DNA of 64,000 nucleotides. Source: DASZTV01 sp036267875. GTDB lineage: Bacteria; Actinomycetota; Actinomycetes; JAFAQI01. Positions 8,629-17,178 of the stretch are shown piece by piece. The translations under genes and the position numbers were made by a program. The DNA lies in assembly GCA_036267875.1 (NCBI GenBank), contig DATAVE010000073.1:41208-105207 (forward strand), read 5' to 3'. The stretch's first letter is position 1. Every line of letters starts with the position of its first letter. The notes beneath the pieces were generated by a model. The model was not told where the DNA came from. It made no database searches and saw only the letters and a list, made by a program, of their open reading frames with translations.

Positions 8629-10065
8629 TCAGTGCCACCAGGCAGTCAGGGCCTCGACGTGGCGCAGCATGCGCAAGCGCGCCAGACCCCTGTCACCGTC
8701 GAGGACCGCCTCGACGATCCCGCTATGCGCCTCCCGCAGCGATGCGAGCATCGTCGAGTCGGTCGACGATGTCTCCGGCGGACAGCGCACGCTGCGGCGC
8801 TCCCACAGGCTGGTGAGGACGTCGAGAAAGAGAGTGAGGACGGGGTTGCCGGTGAGCTCGGCAAGCTCCCGGTGTACGCCGTGGACCGAGGCGAACAGAT
8901 CCTCGGCAGGCCCGTCCCGATCGACGTCAAGGGCGAGACGGAGTCGATCGGCGATCGCCGGCTCCTGTCGGCGACTGATGACCTGGTCGAGGCAGGCGAG
9001 CTCAACCGCGTTGCGCACCGAACGCAGGTCGGCCACGTCAACGTCTCTGTATTGCAGGTAGACCGACACCGCCTCGATGGCGGCCTGCGGATCGGGCTGA
9101 CCGACGGCCAAGCCGCCGCCGAGACCGCGTCGCATGACGGCGACACCATGATGCTCGAGTAGGCGGATGGCCTCCCTGAGGATCTGCCGGCTGACGCCGT
9201 AGCGCTCGCGCAGTTCGGCCTCGGAACCGGCGATCGTGCCGACCGCCAGGCCCTCGTCCGCGAGGTCGCGGCGCACGCGGTCGGCGAGAACCTCGGCTTG
9301 TTTCGCCTCGGCGCGCGCGAGGGGCTGCCGACTCGTCCAGGCACGATCGTTGAGGGCACTGCCGAGCAGCAAGGAGGTGATGCTCTCCAGATGTTCGTCG
9401 GCAAGCCGATGCGCGAGTGCGAGGTCGCCATCGATGATCGCCTCGACGAGTGCGCGATGCTCCTGACGGATCCTCGCGTCCGCCGCGGCCGCGTCGGCCT
9501 TCGTCAGCCCGGCCGGTCGGGTTCCGTAGTGCTCGCTGAGTTCCTCCAGGATGTCCAGGAACAGCTGCAGGACAGGGTTTCGAGACATGGCCGCGATGGC
9601 CGGATGGACACGTCCCGGCAGGAGGGTGGGCGGCGTAGCTCCGTCGGCGCCGACCTCCTGCGCAACCGAGTGCCGCAGCGTCTCGATCCCTTCCTCGGTC
9701 AGCCGCTCAGCGGCCAAGGTCACCGCGAGGGGCTCGAGGATGCGTCGCGCGTCCATCAGGTTCGAGACGCTGGTCCCTTGGCCCTCGAGGTAGATGACCA
9801 ACGCCTTCGCCGCGCCGCCACCGTCGGGGGCGTGGACGACGAGACCACCGCCTGGTCCGCGCCGCATCTGCGCGACCCGGTGATGTTCGACGAGGCGAAC
9901 TGCCTCGCGCAATACGGCGCGGCTGACGCCGTAGCGCTCCCGGAGCTCGACCTCAGTACCGATGACCTCGCCGATCGGCCAGCCGGCAGCAACGATGTCG
10001 TCCTCGATGGTGCGAGCCAGAACGGCCGCCCGCTTGTCATCGCCACGGTCGCCGCGGCTATTCAC
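8629..10065 (-). CDS. Tandem-duplicated FadR/GntR-family regulator (HTH-FCD-HTH-FCD)
   Basis: This 478-residue protein contains two full FadR-type regulators in one chain. HTH 1 (about 38-78) and HTH 2 (about 281-321) both read ELRERYGVSR followed by a recognition helix, then an MRRG-x-GGGL wing. Each is followed by an all-helical FCD ligand domain with NPVLQLFLDIL or NPVLTLFLDVL and trailing His residues. Typical FadR proteins have about 230 residues and dimerise, so this chain probably forms a covalent pseudo-dimer. The GTG start overlaps the end of the upstream CoA ligase by 8 nt, placing the regulator within the operon it probably controls. The ligand is likely an acyl-CoA or acid of the pathway, which is inference. 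Confidence 0.88.
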   Translation of the reverse strand: MNSRGDRGDDKRAAVLARTIEDDIVAAGWPIGEVIGTEVELRERYGVSRAVLREAVRLVEHHRVAQMRRGPGGGLVVHAPDGGGAAKALVIYLEGQGTSVSNLMDARRILEPLAVTLAAERLTEEGIETLRHSVAQEVGADGATPPTLLPGRVHPAIAAMSRNPVLQLFLDILEELSEHYGTRPAGLTKADAAAADARIRQEHRALVEAIIDGDLALAHRLADEHLESITSLLLGSALNDRAWTSRQPLARAEAKQAEVLADRVRRDLADEGLAVGTIAGSEAELRERYGVSRQILREAIRLLEHHGVAVMRRGLGGGLAVGQPDPQAAIEAVSVYLQYRDVDVADLRSVRNAVELACLDQVISRRQEPAIADRLRLALDVDRDGPAEDLFASVHGVHRELAELTGNPVLTLFLDVLTSLWERRSVRCPPETSSTDSTMLASLREAHSGIVEAVLDGDRGLARLRMLRHVEALTAWWH

Positions 10066-11704
10066 TTACTGCCTCTTTGTCAGAGCCCGAGGGCACGGGT
10101 GGGCGGAGCTCGAACTTTTTGACCTTGCCGGACGGCGTCATCGGCAACGCGTCCAGGAAGTGCCACGCGACCGGCGTCTTCTGCTTGGCCAGTCCGGCTG
10201 TGGCGACGTATGCGACTAGGTCAGAGTCGGAGACGGACCTGTCATCGAGCACGACGTACGCGACAGGCACTTCGCCGAGGCGCGCGTCCGGATTGGGGAC
10301 GACCGCGGCAGAACCGACTCCCGGGTGCGCGACAAGCAGGTCCTCGATCTCCCGCGCGGAGAACTTCTCGCCGCCGCGATTGATCACGTCCTTCAGTCGC
10401 CCGGTGATGCGAAGGTGGCCGTCGACGTCGATCGCGCCGACGTCTCCTGTGCGAAACCATCCGTCCTCATCGAACGCGCACGCGTTGTCGGCGGCGCGCA
10501 GGTAGCCGAGCATCCGCTCCGGGCCTCGCACGACCAGCTCACCGTCCTCGCCGAGCGGCACGTCCTGGCCGTCGGCTACTGCCCGGACCTCGACTCCGGC
10601 CGCGGGCCGGCCGTCGGTCCGCGCCCGATGGTCGAAGTTGTCGGCAGCGTTCATCACCGTGACGGTCGGCAGCTCGGTCATGCCGTATACCCGAGACGCC
10701 TGGATGCCCTGCTCCTCACTCGCCTCCATCACCGACATCGGTACGGGTGCGCCGCCGCAGGCGAAGTTTCGCAGCGGCAACCGGACACCAGCCTCGCGCG
10801 CTGCTGCGGTGAGCTCCTGCAGGAAGACGGTGGCCCCGGCGGTGTAAGTCGCGTGCCGCTCCATGATGTCGCGCACCGCCTGGTCGGCATCCCAGCGTTC
10901 GGCCAGGATCGCGCAGGCTCCGGTCATCAGCGGAATGGACATGGCGTTGAGCACGCCGGTGATATGTTGCAGCGGGGCGGCCATGTATGCCGCGTCGGCC
11001 CAGCCCAGACCCCATGCATCGGCGAGCTGGCGGGTCTCAGCCAGCAGCGACTGCGAGGAGTGCACGGCCCCTTTTGGTGCCGAGGTGGTGCCGGAGGTGA
11101 ACAGAATCAGACACGGGTCCGCCGCGGATGTCGCCGCTGGCCGGGTCTCGTAGCCGTGCGAGACCAGCTCGTCAAAGCCGGTCCAGCCATGCCGATCTCC
11201 GCGGATGATGACCTTCACGACGTCGCGGACTCCGGCCCCGTCCAGCAGGTCATCGAATGCCTCGGCGTGTGCGAACCCTCGGTAGGTGTCCGCAGTGACG
11301 ACGACCGCGGGGTGCACTTGGTCCAGGATCTGTCGCAGTTCATGCTCGCGGTAGAACGGGACGATCGGGTTGCTGACCGCGCCGAGCTGCCAGACCGCGA
11401 GCCCGACAAGATGCGCCTCCCACCAGTTGGGGGTCTGCCAACAGATCACGTCACCGGGTCCGATCCCCGCGGCCGCCAGCCAGCCAGCAACTCGCCGCAC
11501 CAGTGCGTCGAGCTCCGCGTAGCTGAACTGATGGTCGGCTTCGGCCAGCGCCGGACGGGTCGGCCATTGGTGTGCGGCGCGCTCGAGCATCGAGCTCATC
11601 GTCTGGTCGGTGAGATATCCGCTGCGGCGGTAGCGCTCGCGCAGCGGGCCGGGAATCGGCGGCGCGTCTATATCGGCGGCGGTCAACCGCATCCGATCTG
11701 TCAC
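10058..11704 (-). CDS. AMP-forming acyl-CoA synthetase / CoA ligase
   Basis: This is an ANL-superfamily ligase of 548 residues. Motifs in order are FTSGTTSAPKGAVHS (phosphate loop), YGMTELP, FRTGDVG, the hinge GRLKDVINRGGEKFS, and PSGKVKK with the catalytic lysine near the C-terminus. It would activate a carboxylic acid as its CoA thioester. The GTG at 11704 overlaps the SDR stop as GTGA, suggesting translational coupling. An ATG 12 nt further in is an alternative. Resemblance to cyclohexanecarboxylate/fadD13-like ligases is general, so no substrate is assigned. The gene lies in the long operon running from the thiolase (16564) to the regulator. Confidence 0.9.
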   Translation of the reverse strand: MTDRMRLTAADIDAPPIPGPLRERYRRSGYLTDQTMSSMLERAAHQWPTRPALAEADHQFSYAELDALVRRVAGWLAAAGIGPGDVICWQTPNWWEAHLVGLAVWQLGAVSNPIVPFYREHELRQILDQVHPAVVVTADTYRGFAHAEAFDDLLDGAGVRDVVKVIIRGDRHGWTGFDELVSHGYETRPAATSAADPCLILFTSGTTSAPKGAVHSSQSLLAETRQLADAWGLGWADAAYMAAPLQHITGVLNAMSIPLMTGACAILAERWDADQAVRDIMERHATYTAGATVFLQELTAAAREAGVRLPLRNFACGGAPVPMSVMEASEEQGIQASRVYGMTELPTVTVMNAADNFDHRARTDGRPAAGVEVRAVADGQDVPLGEDGELVVRGPERMLGYLRAADNACAFDEDGWFRTGDVGAIDVDGHLRITGRLKDVINRGGEKFSAREIEDLLVAHPGVGSAAVVPNPDARLGEVPVAYVVLDDRSVSDSDLVAYVATAGLAKQKTPVAWHFLDALPMTPSGKVKKFELRPPVPSGSDKEAVSE

Positions 11705-12450
11705 CCGCCCATGCTCATTCCGCCGTCGACGGTGAGAACCGACCCGGTGATGTAGGACGAGCGTTCGTCGAGCAGGAACGCGACCGCGTGAGCGACCTCC
11801 TCTGGGGTGCCCCATCGTCCCATCGGGATCAGCGGCGTCACGAGACTGGCGTCGGTGTAGCGCAGCGACGCGGACATGTCGGTCTCGATGCTGCCTGGGA
11901 TCACGCAGTTCACGGTGATGCCTTTGCGCGCGACGCTGCGGGCGAGTGACCGGGTCAGTCCGCTCAGGCCGGCCTTGGCTGCGCCGTAGGCGATCTGGAC
12001 TGGGCTGCCCATCAGTGCCGTCACCGATCCGACGTTGACGACCCGGCCGAAGCCTTGGTCGACCATTGCAGGGATTGCAGCTTGGGCGAGGAAGAACGAG
12101 GCGGAGAGGTTGACGCCTAGTTGTGTGTGCCAGTCGGCTTCGGTGATCTCGGCGAGCCGCTGCTCGATGACGGTCCCCGCGTTGTTCACGACGTAATCGA
12201 GACGGCCGTGCACCTCGAGGACCGAGGCCACGAGGTCTCTGCACTGTCCTTCGTTGCCGACATCGGCCTGCCGTACGGACACCTGTGTGGTGTCGTTCGC
12301 GAGGCGGTCGCGTAGCTCGTTGGCTGAGTCATGGTCAGTTGCGTACGCCGCAACCACCGTCACGCCGTCGCTGATGAGGCGTTCGGTCACGGCCCGGCCG
12401 ATGCCCCTGGTGCCTCCCGTCACAAGCGCGACCCGCGGCGCATCGGTCAT
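11701..12450 (-). CDS. FabG-like short-chain dehydrogenase
   Basis: This is a classical SDR of 249 residues with TGGTRGIG at the cofactor site, NNAG, catalytic Ser in NVGSVTAL, YGAAK, and the C-terminal TGSVLTVDGGMSM typical of FabG/3-hydroxyacyl dehydrogenase relatives. In this operon it most likely oxidises the 3-hydroxyacyl-CoA made by the adjacent enoyl-CoA hydratase. The ATG overlaps the hydratase stop as ATGA, and its own stop overlaps the ligase GTG. The tight coupling supports joint function. Cofactor preference is not determined. Confidence 0.9.
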   Translation of the reverse strand: MTDAPRVALVTGGTRGIGRAVTERLISDGVTVVAAYATDHDSANELRDRLANDTTQVSVRQADVGNEGQCRDLVASVLEVHGRLDYVVNNAGTVIEQRLAEITEADWHTQLGVNLSASFFLAQAAIPAMVDQGFGRVVNVGSVTALMGSPVQIAYGAAKAGLSGLTRSLARSVARKGITVNCVIPGSIETDMSASLRYTDASLVTPLIPMGRWGTPEEVAHAVAFLLDERSSYITGSVLTVDGGMSMGG

Positions 12451-13259
12451 GGTGTGTCCTTCTCCTCGCGAGCTGCGATGCGCACAATCAAGTCGTCAAG
12501 CCTGTTGCGATGTTCGTCGCTGTCGAAGCAGGCGGTTTCGGCCGCCGAGCAGTCATCGAGCAGTCCTTCGGCGGCGGCTTCGAGGGAGGCGTTGAGCAAC
12601 CGTCGCGTCTGCCTGACTGCCTGCGCGGGCAAGGCGGCGAGGCGCTGGGCGAGGTCGATCGCGTCGAGGACCACGCGTTGCGCCGTCGCCACTCGGTTGA
12701 CCAGACCCAGTCGGTGAGCCTCGGCAGCGCTGACGCGATCACCGAGCAGCAGGTGCTCTCGTGCGGCGGACAAGCTGGTCAGTAGCGGCCAGATGATGAG
12801 ACCGCCGGCGCCGTCGAGTAACCCCAGCGACACTCGAGGATCGCTGAGGTAGGCGTCATCAGCCATCACGACGAGATCGGCGAGCAGGGCGACGGTGGCT
12901 CCCGCGCCAACGGCCGGTCCGTTGACCGCCGAGACTGTCGGGATCGGGAGCCGCACCATCTCCCAGAACAGTTGGCGGTGAGTGTCGAGGACCGCGGCGC
13001 GGGTGTCCGGATCCTGCATCTCCTGGATCGTTCGGATATCGCCACCTGCGCTGAATGCCGCGCCTGCCCCGGTGATGACCGCGGCTCGAGCGTCGTCGGC
13101 GACGACCTGCTTCACCGCCGCGAGTAGCCCGGCGGCGAGGTCAGCGTCGAGTGCGTTGGCTTTGTCCGGTCGGGCGAGGGTGATGACGCTGACGTCGTCG
13201 ACACGGTCGATCGTGACGAGCGACTCCGGGCGGTCGGCGGACGCCGGCGGTGCGTTCAC
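12447..13259 (-). CDS. Enoyl-CoA hydratase/isomerase family protein
   Basis: This crotonase-fold protein of 270 residues would hydrate an enoyl-CoA or isomerise it. The fold is shown by ITLARPDKANALD near the N-terminus, the oxyanion-hole segment FSAGGDIRTI and the second oxyanion strand VNGPAVGAGATVALLADLV. At the hydratase Glu positions the sequence has LSDPRVSLGLLDGAGG: one acid is replaced by Asp and the other by Asp or Gly, so specialised chemistry is possible. The GTG at 13259 overlaps the upstream dehydrogenase stop as GTGA, and the end overlaps the SDR start as ATGA. Confidence 0.88.
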   Translation of the reverse strand: MNAPPASADRPESLVTIDRVDDVSVITLARPDKANALDADLAAGLLAAVKQVVADDARAAVITGAGAAFSAGGDIRTIQEMQDPDTRAAVLDTHRQLFWEMVRLPIPTVSAVNGPAVGAGATVALLADLVVMADDAYLSDPRVSLGLLDGAGGLIIWPLLTSLSAAREHLLLGDRVSAAEAHRLGLVNRVATAQRVVLDAIDLAQRLAALPAQAVRQTRRLLNASLEAAAEGLLDDCSAAETACFDSDEHRNRLDDLIVRIAAREEKDTP

Positions 13260-14236
13260 AGCTCCACCAGCCGGGGGACGGTGCCCTGCGCGGCCACAAC
13301 CGCACCGATCTTCGCCGGCAGCTCGGTGGAGGATCCCAGCAAGCGGTCCAGCACCATCGTCCGCTTCAAGTAGGAATGGAAGGGATGCTCGGCGGTGAAG
13401 CCGATGCCGGCAAGCACCTGCTGACAGTGTGTGCCGGCGAGCCGTGCGGCTCGGCCGGCCAGCGACTTGGCGACCATCGAGGCAAAGATTCCGTCGTCGG
13501 CTTCCCCGCACCGATCGAGCGCCGCCACCGCGGCATGCTGGGCCACCGAGACGTCGGCGAGGCGATGGCGCACCGCTTGGAATGAGCCGATGGCGTGTCC
13601 GAACTGGACCCGCTGGGTGGCATGCTCGGTCGCCAGGGTCAGCATCCGCTCCACTCCTCCGACGATCTGCCAGCCGAGCCCGCGGCGTCCGGCGGCAAGG
13701 ACGCTGTCCCACGCCAGTCCCGCGTCCCGGCCTGCAAGTACGAGCTCGCCATGAATGCCCGCGGCGTCGGATTCGGCCACGGTGAGCGTCGGGTCCAACC
13801 CTGTTACCTGCCGCAGGGTGACCGATGCGGCGGGCGCAACCCGAAGCCAGCTCAGGCCGTCCTGTCCGGCAGCCGCGAGGAGTACGCCGCGATCCGGCCG
13901 AGGCGCGATGCACAGTCCGCGGAGGTCGATGACGCCGTCGTGGAGAAGCGCCGGGTGGTCCTCTCCCGGTCGCGGCAGCAGCAGGGTGTCTTCGGACACG
14001 TCGACACCGGTCGACGCGTGAAAGGCAGCGGTCACAACGTCGTTGAGGGCGCCGCACGAGGAGCCGGCTCGGCCCATCGCGCGAAACAGCGAGCTCACCC
14101 CGATCTGCGGTGACTCGATGAGGAGCTCGGCAAAGCCGAAGTCATCGAGTGCTGCGCTCAGCGCCTCTCCGTCGTGAGCCTCGGCGAGTCCCTGGAGCGT
14201 CGCTCGTACGAGCGCCTCGTCATCGGTGATGGTCAT
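13256..14236 (-). CDS. Acyl-CoA dehydrogenase family protein, small/divergent subunit
   Basis: This 326-residue protein has the acyl-CoA dehydrogenase fold but is short and divergent. The C-terminal helical domain shows TQRVQFGHAIGSFQAVRHRL and the hairpin region GIGFTAEHPFHSYLKR, while the N-terminal and beta domains are reduced. It is directly coupled (ATGA) to the larger dehydrogenase upstream. Paired genes of this kind encode alpha2beta2 dehydrogenases in actinobacterial steroid degradation, in which each active site is built from both subunits. I infer the same arrangement here. Confidence 0.8.
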   Translation of the reverse strand: MTITDDEALVRATLQGLAEAHDGEALSAALDDFGFAELLIESPQIGVSSLFRAMGRAGSSCGALNDVVTAAFHASTGVDVSEDTLLLPRPGEDHPALLHDGVIDLRGLCIAPRPDRGVLLAAAGQDGLSWLRVAPAASVTLRQVTGLDPTLTVAESDAAGIHGELVLAGRDAGLAWDSVLAAGRRGLGWQIVGGVERMLTLATEHATQRVQFGHAIGSFQAVRHRLADVSVAQHAAVAALDRCGEADDGIFASMVAKSLAGRAARLAGTHCQQVLAGIGFTAEHPFHSYLKRTMVLDRLLGSSTELPAKIGAVVAAQGTVPRLVEL

Positions 14237-15366
14237 GATCCCCTCGGGAGGCCGAGCAACCGCCACGAGACGATGTCCTTCTGGATCTCGCTTGTGCCGC
14301 CGTAGATCGTCGCGGCTCGGGAGTACGCCCACTCGCTGCGCCACATCTCGTCGTGTGGGCTGTCGCCAAGCTCCAGATCGCCGGACAGCAGCTCCTTTGC
14401 CAACTCGAACACTGTCTGTTCAGCCGCGGCGATCAGGATCTTGTCGATGGAAGCCTCGGGTCCGGGTAGTGAGCCGTCTGCCATGCCGTGAAGGGTCGAC
14501 AGCGAGCGGGCGCGGAAGGCCCACAGCGACTGGTAGGCCTCGCCGAGCAGCGCGTGTGATCGAGGGTCTGTGGCGTGCGGAAGGAGTAGTGACAAGTGCC
14601 GGGCCAGCGAGCCGGCGCGCTGCCAGAAGATCGGCCCGCGCTCGCAGGCGAGGATGAATCCGGCGGTCTTCCAGCCGTCACCCACTCCACCGACGAGCCG
14701 GTCGTTTGGTACGACCACGTCGACGAACGCGGTCGAGCAGAACTCGTCGACGCCCGCCATCGTGGCTAGTGGCCGAACATCCACGCCGGGGGTGTCCATG
14801 TCGACGAGGAATGCCGTGATCCCTTTGGATCCGGACTCAGGAGTGCCGGTCCGAGCGAGCACTACGCATCGGCCGGCGTGATGGGCGAAGCTGGTCCAGA
14901 GCTTCTCGCCGTTGATCACCCAACCGTCTCCGTTGGCGGTCGGAGCGGCGGTGGTGCGTAGTGAGCCGAGGTCGCTTCCGGCATCGGGCTCGGAGAAGCC
15001 CTGGCACCAGGTCTCCTCGCCGCGGAGCAGTCGGGGGAACGCGTCAGCGACCAGTTGCGGGTCTGCGTACTCGATGACGGCGGGACCGAGCACCTCGTGC
15101 ATCGACCAGGTTGTGGTGTGGACGATGCCGCGGGAGGTGAGCTCCTCGCCGAGTACTGCGCGGCACAGCGCGGAGCCGTCGAGGCCGCCCGCGCGAGCGG
15201 GCCAGCCGAATCGCATCCAGTCCGCGTCGAACAGCCGGCGTTGCACGTCGCGCTGGCGGCTCAGTCGGTCGGACACCTGGTTGGCGAAGGGGACACCGGC
15301 ACCGAGGGCGTCGGAGTTGTCGTCCAGCCACACGCAGAGCTTGTGGCGGAACTCGTTCAGCTCCAT
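14233..15366 (-). CDS. Acyl-CoA dehydrogenase, large subunit
   Basis: This FAD-dependent acyl-CoA dehydrogenase of 377 residues introduces an alpha-beta double bond into an acyl-CoA. It has the flavin-site segment GFSEPDAGSDLGSL, NGEKLWTSFAHHA in the beta domain and a C-terminal YGGTSEIQK. In medium-chain enzymes the base Glu would be the second residue of that last motif. Here it is Gly, so the base must come from another helix, as in isovaleryl-type enzymes, or from the partner subunit. It starts 25 nt after the thiolase stop and is coupled to the small subunit. Confidence 0.88.
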   Translation of the reverse strand: MELNEFRHKLCVWLDDNSDALGAGVPFANQVSDRLSRQRDVQRRLFDADWMRFGWPARAGGLDGSALCRAVLGEELTSRGIVHTTTWSMHEVLGPAVIEYADPQLVADAFPRLLRGEETWCQGFSEPDAGSDLGSLRTTAAPTANGDGWVINGEKLWTSFAHHAGRCVVLARTGTPESGSKGITAFLVDMDTPGVDVRPLATMAGVDEFCSTAFVDVVVPNDRLVGGVGDGWKTAGFILACERGPIFWQRAGSLARHLSLLLPHATDPRSHALLGEAYQSLWAFRARSLSTLHGMADGSLPGPEASIDKILIAAAEQTVFELAKELLSGDLELGDSPHDEMWRSEWAYSRAATIYGGTSEIQKDIVSWRLLGLPRGS

Positions 15367-15391
15367 CAGCTGTTGGAGGCTCGCGGACGGC

Positions 15392-16564
15392 TCACATCGC
15401 CTCGACGATCATCGCGGCGGCCATGCCGCCGCCCGCGCACATCGTCACGCAGCCCAGACCGCCCTCTCGACGGCGGAGCTCATGGATCATCGTGACGACC
15501 ATGCGTGCGCCCGTCGCGGCGATCGGATGACCGAGGCTGCACCCGCTGCCGTTGACGTTGACGCGTTCAGCATCCAGTCCAAGAGTGCGCACTGCCGCAA
15601 CCGGCACGGAGCAGAAAGCCTCGTTGATCTCGAACAACGAGATGTCCTCGATGGAGACTCCAGCGCGATCGAGTGCCTTCGGGATGGCGACGGTTGGTGC
15701 CATGCCCGTTCGGGCCGGTTCGAGAGCAACCGCAGACCAGGACTTGATCCGCGCCAGTGGCCGCAGTCCGTGCGCGACGGCGTACTCGCTCGACACAACG
15801 ACAAGCGCTGCCGCCGCGTCGTTGAGACCAGAGGCGTTCCCGGCAGTGACGGTTGCGTGATCGAGCTCCGGGTGCAGTACGGGGAGCTCGGCGAGGGTCG
15901 CCGCCGTCGTTCCGCGCCGCGGATGCTCATCGACCTCGAACAGTCGAATCGCACCGTCGGCTTGGGTGACCTTCACGGGGACAATCTGGTCGACGAAGTA
16001 TCCCTCGTCGATCGAGTGCAGTGCCCGGGCGTGGCTGGACGCCGCCCACTCGTCGACATCGCGACGGGTCAGGCCCATCTCGCGCGCGGTGTTCTCTCCG
16101 ACGGTGATCGACATGTCGAAAGTCGGCGCGTCGGGCGTGTTCGGATGGCTCGGCGTGGTCCAGCGTTGCGGATCGCCGCCGCCCGCCGGGCGCTTGCTCG
16201 ACGTGGGAGCGGTGCTGAGACTTTCGGTGCCTCCGGCTACGACGACCGAGTCCATCCCGCTTCGCACTGCCGACGCAGCGATCGCGACGGCCGACAGTCC
16301 GGCGGCGCAGTGCCGGTTGTCCGCCAACCCCGGGACGTGAGTCAGCCCCAATCGCACCGCGGTGTGGCGCGCGATGACCCCGCCGCCCTGTTGCGACTCG
16401 GCGAGGACGATGTCGTCGATGTGGGCCGGCTGCACACCGCTGCGTTCGATCGCCGCACCCACCGCGATCTCGGCCAACTCGAAGGCATCCAGACCGACGA
16501 GCGATCCCTTACGAGCCCGACCGATCGGGGTGCGAGCGGCGGCAACTACGACGGCTTCAAGCAC
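15392..16564 (-). CDS. Acetyl-CoA acyltransferase (thiolase)
   Basis: This classical degradative thiolase of 390 residues cleaves a 3-ketoacyl-CoA with CoA. The nucleophilic Cys is in NRHCAAGLSAVA, the Asn-Glu-Ala-Phe loop is present (INEAFCSVPV), the His is in GCSLGHPIAATGA, and the second Cys is in the final MCAGGGMAAAMIV. GTG 16564 is chosen because GAGGGAG lies 6 nt upstream and the protein then begins as thiolases do. It is the first gene of the long minus-strand operon that runs at least to the FadR tandem regulator. Unlike the OB-thiolase fusion at 4038-5699, this enzyme keeps all catalytic residues. Confidence 0.92.
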   Translation of the reverse strand: MLEAVVVAAARTPIGRARKGSLVGLDAFELAEIAVGAAIERSGVQPAHIDDIVLAESQQGGGVIARHTAVRLGLTHVPGLADNRHCAAGLSAVAIAASAVRSGMDSVVVAGGTESLSTAPTSSKRPAGGGDPQRWTTPSHPNTPDAPTFDMSITVGENTAREMGLTRRDVDEWAASSHARALHSIDEGYFVDQIVPVKVTQADGAIRLFEVDEHPRRGTTAATLAELPVLHPELDHATVTAGNASGLNDAAAALVVVSSEYAVAHGLRPLARIKSWSAVALEPARTGMAPTVAIPKALDRAGVSIEDISLFEINEAFCSVPVAAVRTLGLDAERVNVNGSGCSLGHPIAATGARMVVTMIHELRRREGGLGCVTMCAGGGMAAAMIVEAM

Positions 16565-16746
16565 GCTGACTCCCTCAGGGCTGCTCCACCGGCTCATCTG
16601 CCGGGCGCCGCTACAGTAGCCTTTTTTCGATCAGCCCGTTACCTACGCTGCAAGTCCTGGGCGCGCCCGTGGGATGATCGTTGAGGATCACAAGCTGTTT
16701 GGGTTAGGTTCAGTGGCCTGAATCCAAGTCAACGACAGGACGAGAC
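16565..16746. promoter_or_regulatory. Divergent intergenic promoter region
   Basis: These 182 nt separate the thiolase operon (minus) from the SnoaL-P450 operon (plus) and must hold both promoters. A poly-T run lies at 16620-16626, and the segment 16676-16710 is relatively A/T-rich for this genome. I see no copy of the GAGA-TTCTC palindrome here and no unambiguous -35/-10 pair. Confidence 0.4.
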
Positions 16747-17178
16747 GTGGGCGATCTGCCAGCGAGCAAGGCCGTGGCAGCAGTTCGGTCGGCAGTCGTC
16801 TCGCTCAACCGCGGTGACGTCGACGGCTATGTGGCCCACTTCGACCCCGAGTGTCCGCGGTGGGTGCCGGGCGTAGCGACTCCGCTGACGCTGACCGACA
16901 TTGCCGACAACTTCAAGTTGCTCGCGCAGGCCTTCGACGAGCTGTACCTCCACGAGACGAACCTCTTCGGCGATGACCGCTACGCATGTGCCCGTTGGCG
17001 ACTGACCGGCATTCACGTCAGCGACTACCTCGGGTTTGCGCCCCATCACAAGCCGATCGAGGTCGACACCTGCGAGGTATACGAGCTTGCCGGCGATCGG
17101 GTCGTCGCGAGCTGGGTGTACGGCGACCTCAACCAGCTGTTCCAGCAGATCAGCCCGGACCAACCTGGAGAGCGATGA
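16747..17178 (+). CDS. SnoaL/NTF2-like protein
   Basis: This 143-residue protein has the cone-shaped NTF2-like fold, seen as an N-terminal helix pair (AVAAVRSAVVSLNRGDVDGY), a short loop with His/Asp, and alternating strands ending DRVVASWVYGDLNQLF. The family covers polyketide cyclases, ketosteroid isomerases and binding proteins. A role in isomerising or hydrating a pathway intermediate is possible, but no catalytic pair is certain. It starts with GTG, and its stop overlaps the P450 start as ATGA. Confidence 0.78.
   Translation: MGDLPASKAVAAVRSAVVSLNRGDVDGYVAHFDPECPRWVPGVATPLTLTDIADNFKLLAQAFDELYLHETNLFGDDRYACARWRLTGIHVSDYLGFAPHHKPIEVDTCEVYELAGDRVVASWVYGDLNQLFQQISPDQPGER

Noticed and set aside
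11705..12244. An N-terminal extension of the CoA ligase frame up to 12244
   Set aside because: The extension is Arg-rich low-complexity sequence overlapping the SDR gene. The GTGA overlap at 11701-11704 gives a natural start.
13260..14057. An N-terminal extension of the enoyl-CoA hydratase frame
   Set aside because: It overlaps the dehydrogenase gene in another frame and has no domain. The GTG at 13259 is coupled to the dehydrogenase stop.
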